Origin: Saccoglossus kowalevskii
Lineage: Eukaryota; Hemichordata; Enteropneusta; Harrimaniidae
Assembly: GCF_000003605.2 (NCBI RefSeq)
Contig: NW_003141823.1
Location: 41,903 to 72,512, forward strand
Direction: 5' to 3'
DNA length: 30,610 nt
Below the pieces are notes generated by a model. It was not told where the DNA came from, made no database searches, and saw only the letters and a list, made by a program, of their open reading frames with translations. Positions 1 through 10,212 of this stretch are shown piece after piece. Numbering within the stretch: position 1 is the first letter of the stretch; every line of letters begins with the position of its first letter. The translations under genes and the position numbers were made by a program.

Positions 1-112
1 TTGGTCCAAGGGATTCTGAGATATGACTCCGGACGAACGCACAGAAGCACAGATGGATGGAGACCGAATTATAAGTCCCCGTTTTCGGACTTCGTCCGAA
101 CGGGGACTAATA
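1..112 (+). repeat. 3' end of a pearl-like (Helentron-type) non-autonomous element
   Basis: This is the right-hand end of the repeat family seen in full at 11781-12562. It has the 'ttggtcca' block, a run of acgcacagac-like sequence, and then a terminal hairpin at 74-108. The hairpin arms are AGTCCCCG plus TTCGGAC against GTCCGAA plus CGGGGACT, with a TT bulge and a 3-nt loop, followed by AA. The element is cut off by the window edge, so its left part is not visible. Class assignment (Helentron/pearl) is inferred from the 3' hairpin and the 150-bp core repeats of sister copies. Confidence 0.7.
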
Positions 113-638
113 ATGTGATGCAGCACATCAGTTGTTTTCTATATAAATATTCGGCTTCTTTCTCCAGAATTTATAGAAACTCTTTTATACTGAGCTGCGT
201 CTGAGCAAACATCACTTACATTTTGTTCGTCATAGATTATCGGTAGCTGTGTTTAGCGAACACCGAAGCAATTTATGGGATTTTAGGTTATCCAGATAGA
301 AAATAACTCATTGGTTGAATAACGAAATCAACAAGCATATCTTGCGAATGCTGTAAATACTGAATTTGGTTCATGGCCAAATTTACATACCAATGAAAAA
401 TAAATAATACAACTCTAATACCCTCCTTTAATAAGTTATTCCCAATGGTGACAATATTTGTTTTCCCTTTTAAAAGAGGTGGCCACATTTGATAATGTGT
501 TATAGATGGTACCGCAAGAAATTTCGTACAAATTCTTATGTTTTTGATGATACTGCATTTCATTCATATATTTGGTACAGAGTGGACCAGAATGTGTAGT
601 CATAGGCAACGTAACCGTAACCTTTGCCGTATACCTGT

Positions 639-698
639 GTTTTGTCGCTATATGTTTTGTCACTAGATGTTTCGTCGCTAGGTGTTTCGTCGCTAGAT
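639..698 (+). repeat. 15-bp tandem repeat, four copies
   Basis: Four consecutive 15-bp units of the type gtttcgtcgctagat differ at one to four positions. Because the unit is a multiple of three, the plus frame reads a repeated five-residue pattern (VLSLY / VLSLD / VSSLG / VSSLD). That is a by-product of the period and not evidence of a gene. Confidence 0.8.
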
Positions 699-3059
699 GA
701 AGCTAATTATATGAACTCTATAGCTATGTCAATACCTTTACATGCTGCTCTTCAACATGGTTGTCCATTTCACTCCTTGGTACCGGTTCTTTACAGGATT
801 TACATAAGATTATATTTCGATGACAATGAGTTTGGTGCATCATAAAATTTGCTGATGGAATGTCTCGTTTGCTGCAAAAAAACAAAATCTTTAATTTAAT
901 AGGGGTTAATTGTTAATATATTGCCTAGAGCCTACACTGATCGTTCAAAACATAAATGGTACACACAGAGCAGAAAACATACCTGGCCCAAGATATGCAC
1001 ATCTCTCTGTAAAAAATGCCCTTCTCGTTCATGAACTGCAATTTTTACTTCAATAGGCTACAAGCAAAGGCAAATTTGGGCTGGTTCTGAGCCGAGTGTC
1101 CTAAAAAGTGTCGCCAATAATAAACATTATATTGTATGTAATACACAGTGTCCCCTCTAAGTCCATATGAAGTGCGACTGAAGCAAAAATATTTGCTGTG
1201 ATGTTATTGACGCAACAGAAAATCGAGTACTGGTATGTATGCAAAATGACAGAACTAATTTCCAGTTATTATAATTTTTATTCAAGTTTAGATTGTCCAT
1301 AAAACATGTCTTCCACAGTGAAGTAATATGCTGTAGGGGAATCAAACTACAATGTATCTTTGTCACCATAGAAACAATCTCTTATCATCACAAGATTGAT
1401 ATTACATATTGCTGCACAATAACAAATACAAGGTATGTAGAAATTTAATATTTCCCATTTTTTTTAAAGATACCAGCTAGGTAAGTTTCCATTACCAATT
1501 CAGGAATAGTTTTTCCAAATAATAATCTGATTTAACCTTTCACTGTCAACTTTGACCCTTAACCCTGTACCACCACTGCTAACTTTGACCCTTTAATTTC
1601 ACTTATTGAGCTGGTTCTGAGACTAGTGTTTTATTTTCACTTAAAAATCCAGTGAATATTAAAATTACATTAACGACATATACACAATGTATTCCTGTAA
1701 CACTAAACCTGCTAAAATTAACCAAGTCAATATTTCTCCTTTTAATAGAGACATCACAGAAAACTTGAAAAAAAAAAAAACACTGTAAGACCAAAGTCTG
1801 GTTGTGCTAGTGTTTATAACCAATCTTATTGTATGGGGAAGACGGTGACAAGTATAACCCCTACATGTATATCCTGGCTTATTTCCAAAATGAACACATA
1901 GAAACTTGGCATGGTTGCAGGTACTGTAAATTATATTAAATTTATTCTTAATGGAATTGTTATGACCGCCACACACACGGATAATTGCGAGTCACATGTA
2001 TATACTTTCTATAATCAACTTCATTGATAATGGTAATGGTGGGTAACTCATCATTTCTACTTAAATGCTGGTAGTATTCAACAATTGTAAGAATGTAAAC
2101 CACTATAATTTTGAGAGAGACAAAGCACAAAGTGACAATTCTGAATGTATATTGTACATACAAAGGTAACAAAGACAACACCATCTCACTCACAACATGT
2201 CACATAATACAATCTAACTTACCATTGAGGTTTCATGAGATTGACATGGTCCTACCTATTAGGTTTTATGAATGACATTTAAAAATAGTTGATTTCATAA
2301 TATGAATATTCATAATAAAATAACTATTTTAATGAATATTATAGGTCATTATAATAATAGTTCACTGTTAGAAGTCAACTCTGTGACTAGCATGTACAAG
2401 ATAAATATTTAAATTTAAAATACATTTCTTTCAAAATAAATTTCCAAAGTGGATAGAAACAAACAAAAGTATAAATATTTGTATATAATATTACAACCTG
2501 TTTTTTTTTATTTGACAAAACATTGACTAGAAATAGTAGTATGGACATTATTAACTACAGTTATCATCTACTTTTTTTTCAAAATATAATAAAAATACTG
2601 TGTATTATCAGATGAGTATCCATAGCAATCAATAAATAAATAAACAATAAATAAATAACCAAACTTACAATCTTTGCTTAATTTTTCAAACTCTGGGAAG
2701 CCGATTTTTTTTTTTTTTTTTGAACATGTCACAGTACATGTATGTATATTTTTAGCACTATGGCTGTTAATGTTTTAATTAATTTATATATGTGACGAGT
2801 ACGCTATAAATGATACAGATGTCCCTGATGAGTCAAGTAATGTACAGTAACTATATATGTATATCATTGGAATCCTATAAAACCACACCCTTTGTACAAT
2901 GCATGTGTAGTCCTCCCAGTGTGTAATTATACTGGCAGAAAAACTGATAATATAAAATGAACTTGTTATCGGTATTGTATTGTAATAGTTGTTATCTGTA
3001 ATGTGCAATAGTTTGTGAAAAAAATGATGACATCACAGTTCCCTGATAAGGAAACAATG

Positions 3060-3240
3060 ACATCAGTTTCTTAAGAAAAAAAAAACAATGACATCAGTTT
3101 CATAAGAAAAAAAAAAACGATGGCATCAACATTTTTTCCCTAGCATACATTGTAATTAAAGATCTATACATTTATATTTTTGTCAGTTTTCTACCAATTA
3201 CATTTTCCAAATGACACACACGCACATATACTGCACATGT
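3060..3240 (+). repeat. Dispersed repeat, copy 1 (second copy at 5985-6145)
   Basis: An A-rich tract with 'atgacatcag' repeated two to three times is followed by a block containing 'tagcatacattgta', 'atacatttatatttttgtca' and 'caattacattttccaa', then CA-rich sequence. The same series of blocks recurs in the same order at 5985-6145. No coding capacity and no clear ends are visible, so it is probably an old mobile-element fragment. Confidence 0.7.
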
Positions 3241-3261
3241 ACAAATAAACAAATAACTAAA

Positions 3262-3301
3262 TAAACAAACAAACAAACAAACAAACAAACAAACAAACAA
3301 A
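3262..3301 (+). repeat. (AAAC)n microsatellite
   Basis: About ten uninterrupted copies of aaac are flanked by related aaat units. Confidence 0.95.
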
Positions 3302-4344
3302 TAAATATTATTGAAATGCCCTAAATTACTGTACCATGTACATGTATTAGCAATCCAGTACCATTGTACATTGTACCACCTGTGATTGATTTTAACGCAG
3401 AAATAATTTCAATATTAAAAACAATTATTGTCAGTTAGTAATTTGACTATTTATCAAAACACATACATGCACCATATGTGTTCAGTATATAAATCTATAC
3501 GCATGCTGTGAAACATCTCTAAATAACAGCATGGAGACTCATTTGCATAATAATATATTACAGTGTAACATTGTTACAACTACGTTTATTGAATCTGTCA
3601 GGATGGAATGGTTTAAATTATTATAAAACTGTGATTGGAGAATTGTTAAATCTATAAATAAAATATCAGTTACAGCTTGAACTTGTCTTAAATAGCAATA
3701 ACTAAAGTCATTGATGAAATTGCAAAACAATTGTTGGTATTTTAATTAAGACCAATATGCAGTATGCATTGATTGGTAGGTTGGTCTATATAGCCACATT
3801 CGTATCTCACAACAAAGTTACCTATGACAGTAACACCTCCCAGATATTGATAATGAACTTCCCAATTCTTGGATTTTTTAATCACTGTTTTTTGTTTTTG
3901 TTTTTTATCTTTGACATGAGTGTGATGTATTTCTTGTTTGTATTTTTCTACATTGTATCCATTATCATTCATTCCAAGGGAGGTTAAGTGATTAAATAAA
4001 TAAATATGCATGAAAAAATACAGTTGGGAAAACAATTGAAGACCACTGTTTGTTTAATGTAATCAATCTGAACAATAGGGTGCCATGATTCCATGCTGCT
4101 ATCTCAGAGATGAAGTTGGTTTAATCTTTTTAGAGGGTCTATGGTTTAATCACAGTTTCTAACTGTGGTTTATTTAATCTTATAAATGACCTTGAAGATG
4201 AATGTCATCAACTTATGGTACTAGAACATCATCAACCTGATGTAAGTCCTGACAAGAAGAAATAACTGCAAACAAACAGGTGTCACTCAAATACATAAAG
4301 TCTTATGAGAGAAAAGATAGCGTATGGTTTGATTTAGGTACATA

Positions 4345-4990
4345 CAATTCGAATACTATTCATGTACGTTTGACGCACGATTCATCCATTCCTTCCATTA
4401 AAATACCTATAATTCACGCGAATGTTATAGCAATTTGAGCCAATGTAATAATATCTTTGTGTGGAAAAATAAAGATCAACTTAATATTTTCTTAAGAATA
4501 TCAGGTTATAAATAGTTCCAGTGCGCATGACAGTTTCTTGACGCATCTGGTATGTGACGAAGAGAGTCAAAGAAAAATAATTGTAAATAAAAATATCATC
4601 AGCATTTGTTTGTTTTACTTTTTTAAGCACTGGGTGGGGATAATTTGAGGACAATATTATTTACATATGTTTAATATTCCTTTAATCATATTTATGGGTT
4701 GCTTATACATTTCTATAATTGTTTAATACTTGCTTTTGTGGGATTTGGGCTCAGGTAACTTCTGATGTGAGGGAGACTTCTGAAACTGTAAATTTGTGTG
4801 ATACGCAGATGTGACTGTGGAACTATTTATAAGGGGTGAACCTTTTGATACTAATTTGTTTTGTTCAGTGATGAGTTTGCTGTAATTTTTTTGTCTTTCT
4901 TCTGTGTGTAATATTTTTTCCCTAAGTTATACGTATTTCAATGGGAGTTCGAATTGTACATCAATCGTATGTGAATAGTGCGCGAATCGC
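4345..4990. mobile_element. Foldback (inverted-repeat) element of about 650 bp
   Basis: The arm at 4345-4412 and the reverse complement of 4925-4990 align over about 60 bases at roughly 80 percent. They share 'actattca', a 'tacg' block, 'ttga', 'attc', and 'ccatt' followed by 'aaatac' and 'tataa'. Just outside the right arm (4990-5035) the motif 'tacgtcaatcgtatgtgaat' is repeated imperfectly. The interior is AT-rich and has no transposase frame, so this would be a non-autonomous element. Target-site duplications were not resolved. Confidence 0.55.
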
Positions 4991-5860
4991 ACGTCAATCT
5001 TATGCGAAACGTACGTCAATCGTATGTGAATGCTGTCTTCATACTCAGACTCATTACACATTACATGTGTTTGCATAGTTTACATGTAATTGGCTTCGGA
5101 TATACTGTAAATGCAGTAATTATTCAAATTTCAATATTTTAAAATTACATAATAACATTGATTGTTTAAAATCCACTTAACATATCAAAATACTAGAATT
5201 AAATCCTAGTGAAAATGAATATGTAGGGACTGAAAGTACATGGTGACAATCTAAAATGGTATACAATGTCCAGTGCATCTATAATGTATCAGTATGTGCC
5301 AGACAGACAGACAGACAATATTTGTTATCAGAATACTTAAACGCAGGTGTTACCTATTTATTATTTCCTTGTCCAGGATTTTTTTTTACATAACAACCTA
5401 AAATTTATTTTAAAAATTTATAAATATTTTACATAAAAAACATTCATGGCTTCATGAAATTCACTGTATCGATTCCCCTATAAAAATGTCCTTTCTTAGC
5501 TTGATCCAAATTAATACCCCCCCCCCCCCCTCCTCCCCGGTGTCTATACGAATTCATTCAATACAAATCTAAATTTAAAAATGGAATGGAGTAGGTTCAT
5601 GTACTACAAAGGTCATTCCAATAAGAGGGTGACCTCAAGCCTACTGGTATAATATAAATACATGACAAATAATGAATTTATTGTGAATTACTAAGATACA
5701 AGTTTCATATTCACTCTCGGAATGACAGCATTATAATACCCATGTACATATGGTTCTTTTCATGAGATGTCAAATTCTTACTGAGTATAGTGTGCAAAAA
5801 GATTACATTTGTACCTGTATTCTTTTAAATCAACATTCTGATCACCTGACAATTGACCAA

Positions 5861-6475
5861 CAAGTCATGCATGGCACAGTCCCAGTTAGTTATCGAATTT
5901 AAGATATATGGTTTTGTTATATAGTTGGAATATAAACATGTCAGGAATATGATTATGTTTTTTTAACATTAATATGATTGAGATCTTGTACTTCATAAGA
6001 TAAAAAAAATGAAGACATCATCATTTTTTCATTAGCATACACTGTACATTGTACCTAGAGAATAGAGATCCATACATTTATATTTTTGTCAGTTTTTTGC
6101 CAATTACATTTTCCAATCGCACACACACACACATATTGCACATATTCAGAAATATTGCTCTGGAACAGCATTAATTAAAACAAAATCGACCATTTTGAAT
6201 ACATCTATTTGAACATAGTCAGTCAAAGCATGTCAGAGTAATGGCTCTAGAATTGAAGTTTGAACAAAATCCATCCATAAATGCCAGAAATGCTTGATAT
6301 TTGAAAAAAAAATGGCCGCCATTTGGCCATTTTGGATCAGAACGTGAAACAAATTGATGTGCATATGTATAATATTATGTATGATGTATGTGTGAAGTTT
6401 GAATGAAATTGGTCCATGCATGTCTGCACGCACAGACACACGGTAGGTAGGTAGGTAGGTAGGTAGGTAAGTAGG
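5861..6475 (+). mobile_element. Pearl-like non-autonomous element, rearranged copy ending in (TAGG)n
   Basis: The left end ('catgcatggcacagtccc', then 'gttagttat') and the following 120 bases match the start of the 11781-12562 copy. The right part (about 6150-6440) matches it again: 'attgctctggaacagcatt', 'atggccgccatt', 'gtgaagtttgaatgaaattg' and 'cacgcacagacacacgg'. The middle is replaced by the dispersed repeat also seen at 3060-3240. Only one core unit is present, and the terminal hairpin is missing; a (TAGG)n microsatellite at 6442-6475 stands in its place. Confidence 0.7.
5985..6145 (+). repeat. Dispersed repeat, copy 2, inside the pearl-like element
   Basis: This copy has the same block order as 3060-3240: A-rich tract, 'catcatcatttttt', 'tagcatacactgta', 'atacatttatatttttgtca', 'caattacattttccaa', then (CA)n. 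It sits between two segments that are continuous in the 11781-12562 element, so it looks like a nested insertion. Confidence 0.65.
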
Positions 6476-8188
6476 GGTGGACCATTAGAAATTGAAGGAG
6501 GGACGGGACAATGACAGAAAAACTGTACAAAATGTTGGTTTTTTCTTCACATTGTTTTTTTGTTGTTGAATTTGCTATATTTTGCTTTTTAATTGTGGAA
6601 TTTTTTTTATCTAAGATTTAGGTATCCAGAATGTTTTTTTTTTTGTTCCGTACAGGACTTTTTGCTAAATGTATGCAAATTATTTTTTTTCACATTTTTC
6701 CAAATCTGCCCCAGAATTTCCAATGGTCAGTCTTTTATTTGACTCAAATATTCAAAAACTATCATAGTAATACTGTAAACCACACTTTCACTGCTAGAAG
6801 TTTTCGTAATTTGATGATTTTATGGCGATTATGAAGATAAATATGCGACCTCGTCCAGCACTCGTATAAGAAAATAACATGTATGAATTTTTAGTACCGG
6901 TATAACCTCATTGCAATACCTTACAATGCAGTGAATAATAGAGTCAACAGACCAAGTAACTACACATAAGACATTAACCATGGCACACAAGGTAACAGTA
7001 TCCAACTCAACACACAGTGACCTCAATAATAATAATAGTTGACGGCCACATTACAACCATGAGTAAGTCTTATGATTATCCTTTTCTTAAATGTCATTAA
7101 CTTGACAAAATTGGAAAATAAATCAGGGTAATTGGAGTAAAGAGAACAGCAGTGCTATATATCACATAAGAAAAAAAAAACATGATAGATTGCAATGACT
7201 TCCACTATAAGCTCAACTCTCTAAGGCCAATCATATACCTGAAAGGCCTTGTAGTTAGAAATATAAAGCTCAGCTGTATTTTCTGATAAATAATAGTGTG
7301 CATGAAGAACAAGGTCATGTAGCAAGAGTGGAAACCATTATTTAGTTGTTTTAGTTTTTTTTTAGTAATGACAAAAATATAAAGAATGTTATATCTTAAA
7401 AATATTTTAATTTTATTTTGTTTTATTTTGATTTCCTTGGACTTTTAGTCTGGTATTGTTCCAAATAAAATATTTAATTTTAAAATTTGTGAAAATTATA
7501 GAAATTGCGATGTTCAAAATTGTTATGAATTTTTATTTTTTAATCTGAAAACAAGATAATAAAAATATAACATCTGTCTAATCTTTTGATAAACTGTAAT
7601 ATTTGATTATAATAATACTAAACAATACATATCCATGATGACACGATCTCGTTTGCCTCCAATTGATACCTAAATGACCTATTCTAATGTCAATACATGG
7701 CAAAAAAACCTTATTCTGACTTTAAAATACTATAGTGCCGTGGTTAATTAATCTTACTGTTCAGTATGTAAAATTGGAAATTAAAAAAAATCATTGCTAG
7801 TCAAGTTGAGTTTAGGTAGGGTAAATGCACAAATTTCATTACCAAATTTCATACAAGTATTCCCTGATACTTATACATTTGTATAGAAGAGAGCTCATAT
7901 GGGTCTCAATTTTCATAAATGAGACTTTATATAATAAATTACATGTATTCATAAGAAAAAATGTGTTACATACTAAATATCAATGGATAGATATTGTGGC
8001 AATAGACAATTTTGTAGTCACTGTATGATCTCTTGTTACATGTATGTGTGAAATCAAATGTAAAAAAAAAGAACAAACAAAGGTCATAGCTATGTAATTG
8101 TATCCAAACATCATGTGGGAGTTTACTAACACGAAAGTATTTCCAGCTGAATAATGTACTGATGAAGGTCATTTTGCTGAAGTAAAGG

Positions 8189-8397
8189 TACTGTAAAATA
8201 ATTTATTTTAGCTGGAATTAATTTTCGCTGAAACGACTATTTGGGTGTTTTCTATGGAATTTATTTTCACTGATTTTTGTCAAGTTGAATGTAAAATATA
8301 GGAAAAAAAGTATATTCGCTGGATTTTATTTTCACTGAATCATACCTTCAGCGAAAATAGCAAAAATTAATTCCAAGCGAAAATAAAGTATTCTACA
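8189..8397. mobile_element. Palindromic MITE-like element
   Basis: The left arm (tactgtaaaataatttattt, then agctggaattaattttcgctga) and the reverse complement of the right end (tgctgtagaatactttattt, then tcgcttggaattaatttttgc and attttcgctgaa) are clearly the same sequence inverted. The interior has further 'ttattttcactga' half-copies. The element is about 210 bp and non-coding. The ends resemble those of small palindromic repeats common in invertebrate genomes, but I cannot name the family. Confidence 0.65.
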
Positions 8398-9160
8398 GCA
8401 TCTCAATGCCATATTCCTCTCTGAAAGATCACCATTTCGACACTGAACTAAAAAAATTAAATTTAAATTTAAAATAAAATTATTTGATTCTTTGTCTGCA
8501 CCTCTCACACAGTGAATGGGAAATATCTTATTGTGGTGGTCAAAACTGAGATTTTATAAACATCATATATGGAACGTCTCATACTGGAAGGCTTGTAGTG
8601 TTAGACAAAAGGACTCATAAGATAAGGGCACACAAATAATTGATCGCAAAATCACAAACCTACAATCTCATGAAAATTAGTGGGTCTGTGAATGAACTGA
8701 TTAGTGTTTACATTGTACAGTTTTTGAGTGTTCTTGCTTATTCATGCATTTTTTAATGGGGCAATAATCTCACACATTACTCTTGATGCAACAGAACCTT
8801 TCCAAGCATCCATTGCATTCTGTGATCAATGCTATTGGTTGGAAATACATGTGGTTGACGCACAGAATATGCGATCGCTTTCAAGTACTCGCAAAGCACA
8901 AAGAGTTTGCTTCTTGTAAGATATTTATTGCATATCAGCAAACACATGAGAGTTGCCAACATTGTACCCTTATATTATAAATCCTTAATACCGGTAATTC
9001 ATATATTTAGACATAGTGTCTCTCTAGGGACTGTGATTTAGTTTTTAAATACTAGTACTAGATTTTGACCATTGTGTACACGATTTACAGTGTGTCTGCC
9101 TGACGTTTTATTTTTCAGTACAGTTGCATGACAAAAACAAGTTACATATATTTCACTCAC

Positions 9161-9536
9161 CTTAGCACTAAATGGAATAAAAAATAGAAAACTGTTCTAA
9201 CCCAAAATTCAAAACATTTGGTCTTAAAAGACACCTAAGGAAGAACAAAGCTTGCGAACACAGAATTATTTTACGTACTACCATAGTATTGATATTGTAT
9301 TATTAGTAGGATATGCACCTGATTTGAATTTGTACATTTTTATTCAGACTAACCAACACACCGTATCAAATCGTATTGCATTGTATTCAAATCGGTCACA
9401 TTCGCGCTTCGTTAGCCGACAACATACATCATAAGGATTAGGGTTCGATCGTAGTATTAAAGAGCAAAACAAATTTTCAGACTTACCAATTAGAGCAAAG
9501 CTGGGTCTCCACATCGCTTTCCTTGTCGTCCATCAT
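9161..9536 (-). CDS. TRAFD1: TRAFD1-like TRAF-type zinc-finger protein, 5' exons only (partial)
   Basis: Exon 1 (9487-9536, minus) starts with two adjacent ATG codons and reads MMDDKESDVETQLCSN. It ends in a split codon TG| before a consensus donor gtaagt. After a 319-bp intron, a 7-nt candidate microexon TGCTAAG (9161-9167) is preceded by a pyrimidine-rich tract ending tttag and followed by gtgagt; it completes the cysteine and adds Ala-Lys. The joined start ...ETQLCSNCAK resembles the human TRAFD1 N-terminus (an ETRLCDNCKK-type motif, the first Cys pair of its first zinc finger). TRAFD1 (FLN29) is a negative-feedback regulator of innate immune signalling in mammals. Linkage to NAA25 as in vertebrates supports the call. 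It rests on only about 19 residues, later exons were not found, and another zinc-finger gene is possible. It is divergent from TIMM10, with 676 bp between the start codons. Confidence 0.5.
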
Positions 9537-10212
9537 TTTGTCAATATTATCGGGAAACGGGATATGAAAATAGAACTTACTAAACACAATAGTCAATAGA
9601 CCGAATTTCTAGATCGAGAAAGCAGCTATCGAATGATTCGTAATTCGTAATATGTTGAATATCACCAATGATTCACCGTTCAACACACTCCCACTAGTTT
9701 TTTGGCTAACAATAACTCCGTGGCATCATCGTGAGAGTGTAAGTTTGAGTAAAAGGTTGTTAAAACGGCAGTAAGCGGAATACATTTCTCGGAGTTGGAA
9801 ACTCCGGTAACGAAATATTTTTTTTTATTTAGAGCTGTCCCAGCAGAACGTTCACTCCCCTCTACCGACCGCGGATAAATATGAACTTAATGATTCATTT
9901 TAGCTCAATGTAATATGAATCAAATGCCAACTACTGAAAACATTTGAAAAAAATGCTCAAAATTAGTTTTTCTGAAAAAATGCATAGTATAATCCTGGCA
10001 AACTGTTATATAGATTCATGAATTTCTGTTTTCCCCACTGGGTAACTGCTTGCTAATTGTATCAGCCTTGTGACCCGGAAGTAATATCTTCTGGAACCGG
10101 AAGAGTGTTTAAAATCACGCGTGAGAAGAAGCCACATGGTACACCGGTTTTAAGCAGGCTACAGTCCTTTCGTCAGATTTCATCAATTTTATGAAACGAA
10201 AAACTAGTAAAA
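9537..10212. promoter_or_regulatory. Shared upstream region of the TRAFD1-like gene and TIMM10
   Basis: This 676-bp segment separates two divergent start codons and is richer in CpG than its surroundings. On the TIMM10 side it has two CCGGAAG motifs (10075-10081 and 10097-10103), 22 bp apart. These are ETS/GABP (NRF-2) type sites, which in animals are typical of nuclear genes for mitochondrial proteins. An ACGCGT lies at about 10118. A perfect short inverted repeat CGGAGTTGGAAACTCCG lies at 9790-9806. No TATA box is obvious. Promoter function is inferred from position and motifs. Confidence 0.5.

Larger units (their letters stand above)
113..9160 (-). other. AT-rich non-coding stretch, probably introns of the TRAFD1-like gene
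   Basis: No exon was recognised here on either strand apart from the repeats listed separately. Open frames are short, low in complexity and match no family I know. Because the TRAFD1-like first exon and microexon (9161-9536) point leftwards, this region is most simply intronic, with later exons either missed (zinc-finger exons can be short) or beyond the left edge. A specific look for an exon with a His-Glu-x-x-Cys zinc-finger pattern on the minus strand found no convincing candidate. Simple repeats include poly-T tracts and a run of 14 C at 5517-5530. Confidence 0.5.

Noticed and set aside
3742-4035. Overlapping plus and minus frames of 76 and 97 codons
   Set aside because: Low-complexity, Phe/Ile- and Lys-rich translations of AT-rich DNA, with no family match and no splice context.
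8570-8700. Possible next TRAFD1 exon on the minus strand (an NFHEI-like stretch after an AG)
   Set aside because: The frame closes after a few codons and lacks the expected cysteines; judged a chance match.
9440-9450. A tRNA T-arm-like 'gggttcgatc'
   Set aside because: No matching acceptor stem, A box or D arm nearby on either strand.
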